Origin: Thermoproteota archaeon
GTDB lineage: Archaea > Thermoproteota > Thermoprotei > Thermoproteales > Thermocladiaceae
Assembly: GCA_013153895.1 (NCBI GenBank)
Contig: JAADDN010000196.1
Span: forward strand, 1 to 13,572
Length of the DNA: 13,572 bases
Reading direction: 5' to 3'
The notes beneath the pieces are model-generated. The model saw nothing but the letters and a program-made list of their open reading frames with translations, had not been told where the DNA came from and made no database searches. A program made the translations under genes and the position numbers. Positions 6,005 through 13,556 of this stretch are shown piece after piece (positions within the stretch are counted from its first letter, which is position 1; each line of letters begins with the position of its first letter).

Positions 6005-8050
6005 TTACTTCTCCTCCTCTATATTTTCTTCACTCTCCTCACTATATACACCATAGCTCTCCTTTCTCTCTCTTCTAAATCTGAACACTACTATTATCAC
6101 TGTTGCTACAGCTACTGCTCCTATCACACTTGCTAGCTGTACTACAGTTACAGGTATCACTAGTCCGCCCAACTTTAATACTAGTACAACATTTGTTCCT
6201 AACTTCACTGTTCTTGTAGCATTCACCTGTATCTGTCCACTAGCAACCACACTTGATCCAACCTTTACAGTGATCTGATATATTCCTGCAGGTACACCTG
6301 TAAACCTTACTACTCCATTAGAGTCAGTCTTTCCTTCAAATGTTAATCCACTACCTATCATTCTAAGTATTACCTCTGCACCACTAAGTGGTGCACTTCT
6401 GAACTTTGTTACTATTATTGTCAGGTTATATAACCTCAGTACTACATGTATCGGTTTCTCAGGTATTGTGTTCAGTATTAAGGTAACCATTCTTACTCCT
6501 CTATACTCAACATATGCTGTTATTGGCCTAGTTATAAGCTCTGCTAATCTAAGAGTAACCTCACCATCTACTGGACTTAACTTCAAGGTCTCTCCTGGAC
6601 CTAGAACAAACATCACGCTAACATACTTCACAGGTTCACCATACTGGTCTGTCACATATATTCTCAGTGGCTCAACCTTCACATATATCTTATATAGTCC
6701 AACCTCTCTCATACCGTTTAATGCAACAACTATATATGCTTCATGCCTATCAGGAGATATTGATACTGGTCTCAGAGATGTTCCCCATGGTACTAGTGAG
6801 TTAGATATCTTACTGTACGTTAATCCTCCTGGAGTAACTATCTCCTCTATCTCTGCATAACTTGGCAACTGTACTACCAGACATGTCCATATTCCGCTCA
6901 TGACATCTGCCTGTGTTACTGGTGCATATATTATAGTCTTATTTCCTATTGTCATCACTTTACCAACTGGTCTATACACTAGTGGTATATAGTAGACCAT
7001 TACTGGCACAGTCATGTTATTCATTATCTTAAATGAGCTTCCATATACTATATATGCTCCCACAACGTACTTGAACTTGACTAGTGAAGGTATCAGGTAG
7101 CTTATCGACTTAACGTTTATTATTCCAGACTCTGCGGATGCAGGTATCACTAGCTTACCTACAACCATCACAGTACCAACCTTCTGATTAACCACTACTG
7201 GCTGTATTGCAGCTATAGCAACTATGTATCCAAGCAGTGTCCAACCATGTGGTACACCAAAGCTGCTTGATGATATAGTCTTAACACTTTCTGAGGGTAC
7301 TGTAGTATTCAAGTACTCTAATGCCTTAACTAGGAACGTTGTTGGAAACACGCTACCCTTATCATATGTTAGTACTATAGTGTAAGTTCCTTTTGGTGCC
7401 TCATTAGCATATATTACTAGTCTCTTTGGCTCTAATTTAATGTAGGAAGGTACTTCACCACTCTGCATCATCTTCTCTAGAGATGCACCTCCAGGTAGTA
7501 ATACGTCGCTTATCATGTATGGTGCATTATTGTCTACCCATACCTTAACTAGTTGACTAGTAACCTCATTTATAGTATCATCAGGAACTTTCACCTTTAT
7601 CTTAACTATGCTCTCTGCTGCTGTTATCTCCTCAAGCTTCCTATACATGTATGTTATTACTATACGTCCAACATATGTTGATGTTCCTGCATTAACTATA
7701 GTGATGTTACCATTCTCTGAATATACTGCAGTTATCACACCATTACCATTCTTAACAAATGTGCACTCTCCTCTACATATTACTTGAAGCATTGGACTAG
7801 GCTTCTCAAACTTTACCACGAGCATGTAATTACTATAATCGTTACTTGGCGGTAAGCCAAACTGAACAGTGAACTTCTGACCTGGCTGTAAAGCTATCAT
7901 CTTGCTGCTCGTTATCTCGTCTATATATGCTACATGTACTAGAGGACCTATAACCTTTATACTTGCTCCATAAATTACTACAGATAGACCTAATAGTACA
8001 GTCATCACTATAGCTAACGATGTAACTATCATTTTAGTATGCGAGCTCAT
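6005..8050 (-). CDS. Large membrane-anchored surface protein with beta-sandwich domains
   Basis: The 681-residue product has an N-terminal signal sequence or anchor (residues 7-29), a long extracytoplasmic region rich in Val, Thr, Ser and Tyr, one C-terminal membrane helix (about 631-656) and a short cytoplasmic tail: basic RFRRER, then acidic SEESEENIEEEK. The extracellular part has two similar halves, roughly 40-235 and 290-460, each ending in PGG, later VP, and a final GxYxI strand, consistent with internal duplication. Residues about 541-620 (APLSGAEV, TDSNGVVRF, GVPAGIYQI) look like a carboxypeptidase regulatory-like or CnaB-like sandwich; 461-540 may be a related one. The architecture fits a crenarchaeal surface or adhesion protein; its ligand is unknown. 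TGAGGA at 8059-8054 sits just before the ATG. It is probably transcribed alone. Confidence 0.8.
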   Translation of the reverse strand: MSSHTKMIVTSLAIVMTVLLGLSVVIYGASIKVIGPLVHVAYIDEITSSKMIALQPGQKFTVQFGLPPSNDYSNYMLVVKFEKPSPMLQVICRGECTFVKNGNGVITAVYSENGNITIVNAGTSTYVGRIVITYMYRKLEEITAAESIVKIKVKVPDDTINEVTSQLVKVWVDNNAPYMISDVLLPGGASLEKMMQSGEVPSYIKLEPKRLVIYANEAPKGTYTIVLTYDKGSVFPTTFLVKALEYLNTTVPSESVKTISSSSFGVPHGWTLLGYIVAIAAIQPVVVNQKVGTVMVVGKLVIPASAESGIINVKSISYLIPSLVKFKYVVGAYIVYGSSFKIMNNMTVPVMVYYIPLVYRPVGKVMTIGNKTIIYAPVTQADVMSGIWTCLVVQLPSYAEIEEIVTPGGLTYSKISNSLVPWGTSLRPVSISPDRHEAYIVVALNGMREVGLYKIYVKVEPLRIYVTDQYGEPVKYVSVMFVLGPGETLKLSPVDGEVTLRLAELITRPITAYVEYRGVRMVTLILNTIPEKPIHVVLRLYNLTIIVTKFRSAPLSGAEVILRMIGSGLTFEGKTDSNGVVRFTGVPAGIYQITVKVGSSVVASGQIQVNATRTVKLGTNVVLVLKLGGLVIPVTVVQLASVIGAVAVATVIIVVFRFRRERKESYGVYSEESEENIEEEK

Positions 8051-8079
8051 TAGTCCTCAGTTGAGTTTCAGGTTGACGG

Positions 8080-8090
8080 GGTATATATCC
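8080..8090 (-). promoter_or_regulatory. TATA box for the surface-protein gene
   Basis: GGATATATACC on the minus strand is centred near 8085. A start point about 26 nt downstream gives a leader of roughly 9 nt before the ATG at 8050, just including the SD-like TGAGGA. A perfect inverted repeat (8092-8108) lies directly upstream of this box. Confidence 0.6.
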
Positions 8091-8091
8091 A

Positions 8092-8108
8092 ACGTTTATT
8101 ATAAACGT
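8092..8108. repeat. Perfect 7-bp inverted repeat next to the surface-protein promoter
   Basis: ACGTTTA (8092-8098), TTA, TAAACGT (8102-8108): both arms match exactly with a 3-bp centre. On the minus strand it falls between the rpiA stop (8112) and the TATA box (8080-8090). It may be an operator for a dimeric regulator of the surface-protein gene, or a weak hairpin after rpiA; no T-run follows it, so a terminator is less likely. Confidence 0.55.
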
Positions 8109-8111
8109 AGC

Positions 8112-8819
8112 CTATTTAAGCTCCACTATCTCACCATCGCTCTTACATACGATCACTCTTGACACATGTCTACGAGAGAATATTCCTGACTCAACAACCC
8201 CTGGGATAGATTTAAGTATCACCTCAACCTTCTCAGGATCATCATTGAGAATTATTCTCCAATCAAGAAGATAGTTCCCATTATCAGTGACTAATGGACC
8301 TCTCTTACCTTTCTCAAGTATCCTTAAACTACATTCACCACCAAACATCTCTTCAACACGTCTCTTCACTATTCTCCAGAATCTTGGAATAACCTCTATA
8401 GGTACTGGAACTTTAGATCCAAGCTTCTCTACAAGCTTTGTCTCATCTACAATAACTATGAATTCTCTAGCACTATAATCAATAACTTTCTCTCCTGTTA
8501 AGGCTCCTCCCCCACCCTTAATCAGGTTCTTACTAGGATCAACCTCGTCTGCACCATCTACAGCTACATCAATATTATCGATCTGCCATGGCTGTACTAT
8601 GAGGTTCTCTATTCCTAGGATAGTGGAGTAGTACTCTACTTCTGATGATGTAGGTACAAGCTTAACATTTCTGAGCTCACCTCTCCGTACACGTTCTGCT
8701 AGAAATCTAAGGAAAATCATTGATGTTGAACCTGAGCCAACACCAATAACTTGATCATTAGACATCATATCTGCAACATATTTAGCAACCCTCATCTTCA
8801 TCTCATCTACACTCAACAT
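8112..8819 (-). CDS. rpiA: Ribose-5-phosphate isomerase A
   Basis: This enzyme interconverts ribose 5-phosphate and ribulose 5-phosphate, supplying ribose for nucleotides in archaea that use the ribulose monophosphate or partial pentose phosphate route. The 235-residue product has all the RpiA signatures: GVGSGST at 26-32 for phosphate binding, DGADEVD at 88-94, KGGGGALTGEK at 101-111 carrying the catalytic Glu110, and IVDETK at 123-128. Its length is normal for the family. It follows the radical SAM/TRAM gene by 2 nt (TAG AG ATG), so the two are cotranscribed from the promoter at 9920-9928. No obvious missing residue. Confidence 0.95.
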   Translation of the reverse strand: MLSVDEMKMRVAKYVADMMSNDQVIGVGSGSTSMIFLRFLAERVRRGELRNVKLVPTSSEVEYYSTILGIENLIVQPWQIDNIDVAVDGADEVDPSKNLIKGGGGALTGEKVIDYSAREFIVIVDETKLVEKLGSKVPVPIEVIPRFWRIVKRRVEEMFGGECSLRILEKGKRGPLVTDNGNYLLDWRIILNDDPEKVEVILKSIPGVVESGIFSRRHVSRVIVCKSDGEIVELK

Positions 8820-8821
8820 CT

Positions 8822-9895
8822 CTAGAACTCGACTGGCTCTGCAATATATATGTTGTTCCTGTTCTCTATTATCCTCACCTTTATCCTCTGACCTATAAGA
8901 ACATCCTCAAGCTTTGAGCTAGCGATAACTGTGATTATCCTATCATGAACATGTGAACCAGTGAGCTTGATAGGCAGAGCAAGATACTCGTTTACGAAGA
9001 TTCCTCTATCAAGTATCCTAACCTTAACAACATCACCCTTCTTAAATACTTGTGGAAGAGGTCTCTCCTTATGAATATCAAAATCTTCTGCTGATGGTAT
9101 AAGTTTAATATTAAACTTCTTCTCGAGATCTCTCAACTTCTTAAAGAACTCTCCCCAAGACATCTCTCTAACAGGAACCTTCCTACCATGCTTATGAGGA
9201 ACATACTTCTGAATAAGAACAGGAGGCCATCTCTTACCTATTCTCAAGTTCTTAGCTAGCTCTATGATCTTAGGAATCTCATCATCATTGATACCTGGAA
9301 CCCATACAGGAGTGAAGACTACATCACTCTTAGTATTATCAACTATGTACTTGACAAGCCTAATCACTCTCTCAACATTATACCACTCAGAACCTGACAG
9401 ATATCTCGCTTTTTCAGGATCTACAGCATCTATACTAACGTTAAACCTATCTAGACCAGCCTCAGATAACTCGAGAAGCTTCTTCTCGTTAAATGTTACG
9501 AGTCTAGTCTGCATAGATATAACTCTCACACCATCAATATTCTTCAATTCTTGAACAAGATCTACAAGGTATGGATATGTTCCTGGTTCACCCATTCCAT
9601 CTATATGTATTTCAACTCTCTTACAACCCTTGTACCGTACGATCTCTCTAACAGCATTAACGAGAACATCAACATCTACAATATACTCAGCCCACCTAAC
9701 CTTGCTCTTAGGTCCTGCATTAACGCTACAGAATATGCATGAGAGAGGACATAGACTTGTAGGTCTAACCTCAATTATGTTAGTACCCATGTCAACTATG
9801 CCAAATGCTCTAGTACCTACCATGGGGAGCTCCTCAACTATCCTGATGATCTTTCTCCCAACTTTCTCTCTAGTCTTCCCTACTTCTCTAAGCAC
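8822..9895 (-). CDS. Radical SAM protein with C-terminal TRAM domain
   Basis: The 357-residue product has the radical SAM 4Fe-4S motif CPLSCIFC (Cys49, Cys53, Cys56), GMGEP at 100-104, and typical barrel strands such as DRFNVSIDAVDPEKA (149-163). Residues about 284-355 (KKGDVVKVRILDRGIF to NNIYIAEPVE) form a TRAM domain, an OB-like unit that binds RNA in tRNA-modifying enzymes such as the MiaB family. Here only one cluster motif is visible and the N-terminal MiaB domain is missing, so it fits the archaeal predicted Fe-S oxidoreductase group (COG2100), whose reaction is unknown; an RNA substrate is plausible from the TRAM domain. The GTG start is supported by a TATA element about 28 nt upstream. 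It heads an operon with rpiA. Confidence 0.88.
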   Translation of the reverse strand: MLREVGKTREKVGRKIIRIVEELPMVGTRAFGIVDMGTNIIEVRPTSLCPLSCIFCSVNAGPKSKVRWAEYIVDVDVLVNAVREIVRYKGCKRVEIHIDGMGEPGTYPYLVDLVQELKNIDGVRVISMQTRLVTFNEKKLLELSEAGLDRFNVSIDAVDPEKARYLSGSEWYNVERVIRLVKYIVDNTKSDVVFTPVWVPGINDDEIPKIIELAKNLRIGKRWPPVLIQKYVPHKHGRKVPVREMSWGEFFKKLRDLEKKFNIKLIPSAEDFDIHKERPLPQVFKKGDVVKVRILDRGIFVNEYLALPIKLTGSHVHDRIITVIASSKLEDVLIGQRIKVRIIENRNNIYIAEPVEF

Positions 9896-9919
9896 CTCAC
9901 TAAATACTCCTTAGATAGG

Positions 9920-9928
9920 TTTATATTT
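9920..9928. promoter_or_regulatory. Single symmetric TATA element shared by two divergent genes
   Basis: TTTATATTT and its reverse complement AAATATAAA both read as a TATA box. It sits at the midpoint (about 9924) between the minus-strand GTG at 9895 and the plus-strand ATG at 9954, about 29 nt from each, so both genes could be made leaderless from one bidirectional element. A second TATA-like run CTTATATAC at 9938-9946 is only 12 nt from the plus start and so is unlikely to serve it. Confidence 0.55.
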
Positions 9929-9953
9929 CTCAAAGACCTTATATACTAACGTA

Positions 9954-10571
9954 ATGAGCCTTGCTCTAGAGATTACAAATTACATCAACGCCATAGCAGT
10001 ACTCCCACAACAGTCATTTCAGACTCTCTCTTCATCTATAGAGAGAATATCAATATTATCTACACTTGCAAAAACTCCACTAACACTTACAGAACTTTCA
10101 GAAACATTAAACATATCTAAATCAAGTGTATATAGGCACCTCAAGAAACTTCAATCATGTGGATGGATAACCCAACTTAAGGATAAATCAACAAAAAAGC
10201 TTGTATATGTACCTACAGCATTAATATACCTATGCTACACGGTTGATGATAACAAGCTCATAATACAGGATGATACAATATGCGTCATAGTACCACACTG
10301 TAGAGTACTTCTCTTAAAGTTTCAGAATAAGCTCATAAAATCAGAGAAATGCCCATATGAGTGCGATAGACATAATGAGTGTCTTAGAGAACTTAGAAAG
10401 TTAGCAAAAAGGCTAGGAATAGATTATCCTCTAGATGATGCAGAATCCATAATACTAGTATATAAGACCGTAGCCTTGAAAGAACTATCTCAACAGCTTA
10501 CATCCCCCCTACTCACGATACCTGTAAATAAGACTAGACTTCTCTATAGAGAACTTCTCACAGCTATATAA
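9954..10571 (+). CDS. ArsR-like winged-helix regulator with a cysteine cluster
   Basis: The 205-residue product is a probable transcription regulator. LTLTELSETLNISKSSVYRHLKKLQSCGWI (43-72) is a textbook HTH with the recognition helix at about 54-67, followed by a wing (KDKSTKKLVYV, 76-86). The C-terminal half holds Cys110, Cys116, Cys133, Cys137 and Cys143; CPYECDRHNEC (133-143) has C-x3-C-x5-C spacing with His140 and could bind a metal or an Fe-S cluster. A metal- or redox-sensing role is an inference. It is divergent from the radical SAM-rpiA operon across one symmetric TATA element, so it may control that operon and itself. Its 3' end overlaps the convergent unknown gene by 8 bp. Confidence 0.8.
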   Translation: MSLALEITNYINAIAVLPQQSFQTLSSSIERISILSTLAKTPLTLTELSETLNISKSSVYRHLKKLQSCGWITQLKDKSTKKLVYVPTALIYLCYTVDDNKLIIQDDTICVIVPHCRVLLLKFQNKLIKSEKCPYECDRHNECLRELRKLAKRLGIDYPLDDAESIILVYKTVALKELSQQLTSPLLTIPVNKTRLLYRELLTAI

Positions 10572-11256
10572 TAATTATCGTACATGGGTAATTCCTAACA
10601 TTCCTATTACATACTCTACACATATCAACAATCTTGCCTAAAGCTGGGTAGATTCTACTTACCTGAACACAGTTCTCACCTATGAAGTATAGTACTATCC
10701 TAGATCTATACGTTGAACATAGTAGTCTAAACTTTCCGAAAGCATTTACCTGAAAATTTCTTAAGACTAATGTTATATTACTCTCATCATTACTCATGTC
10801 AAGATAATGTAATCTTCTATCAAGACTCGTCAATAATACTTGAACATCTAGATCTGCTAAAACTATTCTAGCAGTCCTAACATTAAGTACCTTAAATACT
10901 GATCTAGGAGTTAACTTCTGAACATTTCTAAACTTTCTAAATCTACATAATCTCAAGAATATTTCTAGCACCTCATTCTCATTCACTTGATTAGTAAAGT
11001 CTACTCCATGTATAGGACATGTAATCTTGAACTTAAACGATCCTAATGGAATTACCGTAATCTTCTTTACGTACCATTCCTCGTTTATGATAATTGTAGA
11101 GTGAATGTACACTATATCTGACGTTAGTAGTATCGTTCTAGGTCTCGTTAACAGTTCTATAGATCCTCCATGTCTAATGCCGAGGGGTACTCTATGATTG
11201 TTTGTTATTATTCTTGCTGTTACGTGAGCTTTAGAGTACTCTAATCTTACCTTCAT
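10564..11256 (-). CDS. Unknown protein with C-terminal cysteine knuckle, downstream of the Sm-like gene
   Basis: I do not recognise the 230-residue product. It is basic and rich in Arg, Ile, Val and Asn. It is mostly alternating beta strands (for example MKVRLEYSKAHVTARII, ITVIPLGSFKFKITC, ARIVLADLDVQVLL, SRIVLYFIG) with few helices. A zinc-knuckle-like DMCRVCNRNVRNYPC near the C-terminus (211-225) gives Cys213, Cys216 and Cys225; Cys80 and His83 near TCPIHG may add ligands. The ATG at 11256 is 8 nt after the Sm-like stop, so the two are probably cotranscribed, next to the FttA gene. That neighbourhood suggests an RNA-binding or RNA-processing role, which the sequence itself does not show. 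It overlaps the convergent HTH gene by 8 bp. Confidence 0.72.
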   Translation of the reverse strand: MKVRLEYSKAHVTARIITNNHRVPLGIRHGGSIELLTRPRTILLTSDIVYIHSTIIINEEWYVKKITVIPLGSFKFKITCPIHGVDFTNQVNENEVLEIFLRLCRFRKFRNVQKLTPRSVFKVLNVRTARIVLADLDVQVLLTSLDRRLHYLDMSNDESNITLVLRNFQVNAFGKFRLLCSTYRSRIVLYFIGENCVQVSRIYPALGKIVDMCRVCNRNVRNYPCTIIII

Positions 11257-11264
11257 TCAATTAA

Positions 11265-11507
11265 TCATCCTGTTGGTGTCTCTAGAGGACTTATTAGTAC
11301 TATTGTGTCTCCTCGTATGAGTACTATTCCCCTCTTAACGACATCCTTATCTATTAGTTCTTCTGCATCATCTAGAAGTATGTTGAGATGTATATCAAAG
11401 CCTCTCAATCTTCCTCTCAGTTCTACACCATTTCTGAGCTTTATTAGTACTGTCTTGTTGAGCGCTTTCTTCATTTCTTCACCTACTGTCTCGAGGCAAC
11501 GAGACAT
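11265..11507 (-). CDS. Archaeal Sm-like protein
   Basis: The 80-residue product is a normal-length archaeal Sm-like protein that would form a ring binding U-rich RNA. Sm1 spans about 17-50, with Asp38, His40 and Asn42 in GFDIHLN; Sm2 spans about 59-73 with IRGDTIV (Arg65, Gly66, Asp67). These are the RNA-contacting positions. The start is moved to ATG at 11507: GGAGGT ends 4 nt upstream, one of the best ribosome-binding sites in the window, and the in-frame ATG at 11528 is only about 15 nt from the TATA element. The gene has its own promoter, follows FttA on the same strand and precedes the unknown knuckle gene by 8 nt, so it probably shares a transcript with the latter. Confidence 0.93.
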   Translation of the reverse strand: MSRCLETVGEEMKKALNKTVLIKLRNGVELRGRLRGFDIHLNILLDDAEELIDKDVVKRGIVLIRGDTIVLISPLETPTG

Positions 11508-11511
11508 TATT

Positions 11512-11519
11512 ACCTCCTT
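11512..11519 (-). promoter_or_regulatory. Strong Shine-Dalgarno site of the Sm-like gene
   Basis: AAGGAGGT on the minus strand ends 4 nt before the ATG at 11507. It fixes that ATG as the start rather than the in-frame ATG 21 nt upstream (11528). Confidence 0.75.
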
Positions 11520-11538
11520 CTGAGTCATCTCGTTATAG

Positions 11539-11549
11539 TTATAAAATTT
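11539..11549 (-). promoter_or_regulatory. TATA box for the Sm-like operon
   Basis: TAAATTTTATA on the minus strand is centred near 11544. Initiation about 26 nt downstream would be near 11518, giving a leader of about 11 nt that contains just the Shine-Dalgarno site before the ATG at 11507. The box lies in the short gap after the FttA stop codon. Confidence 0.5.
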
Positions 11550-11584
11550 ATCTTCATGTTGTCCTCGCTTATCGATACGTAGAT

Positions 11585-13519
11585 CTATGGTACCAATCTG
11601 ATACTCTCTAGATCACCAGGAGTAAGAACAGGAATCTTCATGCTAAGCTCGATAGTTAGTGCAAGACTGAGAATCTTGCTCTGTTCTCCATGTACTAGAA
11701 CGATCTTGTTTGGCCTAGGCTCAACATCTCTAACATATGCAAGAAGCTGTCTTCTATCACTATGACCTGAGAATCCTTGAATGCTCTCGACATTCATCTT
11801 AACCTCAACCTTAACCTCCTCATTATAGTACTTTAACGTGAGCTTTCTCTCACCCTGTAAGATTCTCCTACCGAGAGTGTTCTCTGCTTGATAAGATACG
11901 AAGAGCAGTGTACTTCTCTCATCATCTGCAAGATGTACAAAATAGTCTAGTATTGGTCCTCCATTAAGCATTCCATGAGGAGCGAGGATCACGCATGGAT
12001 CTCCCTTAACTATGCTCATGACCTGCTCATATCTCTTCTCAGGTCTCTTAGGTCTCTCTACAGGTTCAACATTATCGCTCAAGAATGGGTTAACACCATC
12101 ATATATTAACTCTCTAACGTTCCTATTAAGGTAGTCGGGGAACATCAAGTGAACGTTCAATGTCTCTAGAATCATACCGTCAACATATATCTTAATGTTC
12201 TTAGGTAGAAGCTTCCTCTCTACAGCATCATTCAAGATAAGGAGAAGCTCCTGTGCTCTACCTGTGCTGAATGCTGGTATGAGAACCTTACCACCTCTCT
12301 CTATCGTCCTCTTCACACAATCTATGAGTCTTCTCTCAGCCTCATCTCTACTCTCTTGAATATCGTTCTTACCTCCATAAGTGCTCTCCATTATCAATAA
12401 TTCAACCCTCTTAAACTTTCTATTAGCAACATTTAACAGTCTTGTAGGACCATACTTGAAGTCTCCAGTATAGACAATATTGTATAGACCATTTCCAATA
12501 TGGAGATGAGATATTGCTGAACCGATCTCGTGACCTGCATCTGAGAACGTGAGCTTTATGTCTGGTGCTATGTCGGTAGTATCATCATAATCTATAGTTA
12601 TAGTATGGTAGAGAGCTGTTGTCAGATCCTTCTTAGAGAAGGGTGGCTGCTTTCCTTCTCTCTCACATAGCTCTATGTAATCTGATACAAGAATCTCCAT
12701 GAGGTACTTGGTAGGCTCAGTCATGTATACTGGACCCTTATAACCATATTTGTATAAGAATGGTACAAAACCAACATGATCCATATGAGCATGAGATATC
12801 ACTACCGCATCAAGTCTATCAATATCGATAACATCTAGAAACGGATACTCATCATGAGGGTAGCCAGGCTTTATACCACAGTCAAGAAGGACACTGCTCT
12901 CTCGAGTCTGTACAAGTATAGCACTTCTACCAACCTCAAACCCAGCTCCAAGCACTGTTATCCTAACGTAAGTATCCTTAAACACAGGATCACGATGAAT
13001 TCTCCTACCTAGAGCTCTCAAGAACTCTGCTCTCTCTCTAGCCATCGCTATCTGAATCTGTCTAACATACTCGATCTCCTGTCTAGGTAATCTCTTAGCC
13101 ATCTCTAGAGCTGTAGGTGTTATTATTGCTCTCCAGCCAGTCTCTGCAAATATTGTATGCTCTATCTTCTTCTTATTACGTATAGGCCTCTTCAGATATA
13201 TGTAGACATCTCCAAGAAGCTCATCAAAGTATATACTATCAACTATGTCTTCACCAACAATGTTCTTCAATATCTCATGAATCTTCTTCTCCGCCTCACT
13301 CTTCTTCAGTCTTCCCTTAGGATCACATCTTATTATGAGATGCTTCTTCAGATCTTTAGCTAACTGTTTAATAAGTTTATCACAGCCTTCAGTATAGAAC
13401 TTCTTTGAATCATCTATGAGGACTACTATGCTAGGTCCTTCAAAGTCTATGTTAACTACCTTTACGTGAGGAGATAATGTGTCTATTATCTTCTTCTGAA
13501 TATCTTCTCTAAAAGGCAC
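11585..13519 (-). CDS. fttA: KH-domain beta-CASP ribonuclease / transcription termination factor (aCPSF1, FttA)
   Basis: The 644-residue product is the archaeal homologue of the mRNA 3'-cleavage nuclease CPSF73; in archaea it is also the general termination factor that cleaves nascent U-rich RNA. N-terminal KH-type domains span roughly 1-145. The metallo-beta-lactamase core has HAHMDH (243-248), DAGHEIGSA (327-335) and TGDFKYG (351-357). The beta-CASP part has motif A in IMESTYGG (Glu378), motif B in SGHSD (His586) and motif C in VHGE (His610). All zinc ligands appear present. Two departures: the second KH domain reads RPIRNKKKIE (111-120) where a GxxG loop is expected, and APHGMLNGG (513-521) has PH at the usual TS/SS position. 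The GTG at 13519 is preceded by an in-frame stop (13535-13537), so no earlier start fits. Confidence 0.93.
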   Translation of the reverse strand: MPFREDIQKKIIDTLSPHVKVVNIDFEGPSIVVLIDDSKKFYTEGCDKLIKQLAKDLKKHLIIRCDPKGRLKKSEAEKKIHEILKNIVGEDIVDSIYFDELLGDVYIYLKRPIRNKKKIEHTIFAETGWRAIITPTALEMAKRLPRQEIEYVRQIQIAMARERAEFLRALGRRIHRDPVFKDTYVRITVLGAGFEVGRSAILVQTRESSVLLDCGIKPGYPHDEYPFLDVIDIDRLDAVVISHAHMDHVGFVPFLYKYGYKGPVYMTEPTKYLMEILVSDYIELCEREGKQPPFSKKDLTTALYHTITIDYDDTTDIAPDIKLTFSDAGHEIGSAISHLHIGNGLYNIVYTGDFKYGPTRLLNVANRKFKRVELLIMESTYGGKNDIQESRDEAERRLIDCVKRTIERGGKVLIPAFSTGRAQELLLILNDAVERKLLPKNIKIYVDGMILETLNVHLMFPDYLNRNVRELIYDGVNPFLSDNVEPVERPKRPEKRYEQVMSIVKGDPCVILAPHGMLNGGPILDYFVHLADDERSTLLFVSYQAENTLGRRILQGERKLTLKYYNEEVKVEVKMNVESIQGFSGHSDRRQLLAYVRDVEPRPNKIVLVHGEQSKILSLALTIELSMKIPVLTPGDLESIRLVP

Positions 13520-13548
13520 GAAGAATCGGTAGTACTATGCTCAGTCCC

Positions 13549-13556
13549 TTATTAAG
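13549..13556 (-). promoter_or_regulatory. Weak TATA-like element upstream of fttA
   Basis: CTTAATAA on the minus strand is centred about 33 nt upstream of the GTG at 13519, which would leave a leader of about 6-7 nt. It is a poor match to the box and close to the window edge, so it is tentative. Confidence 0.3.

Noticed and set aside
6003..6034. Pyrimidine-rich tract as a terminator for the plus-strand operon
   Set aside because: It codes the acidic C-terminus of the convergent surface protein, so the composition is explained by coding; it may still act as a terminator but I cannot support it.
6468..6860. Plus-strand open frame of 130 codons inside the surface-protein gene
   Set aside because: Low-complexity Ser/Thr/Pro/Ile product antisense to a coherent protein; no promoter or ribosome-binding site.
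9264..9914. Plus-strand open frames inside the radical SAM gene
   Set aside because: The radical SAM and TRAM motifs are clear on the minus strand; these frames have no motifs.
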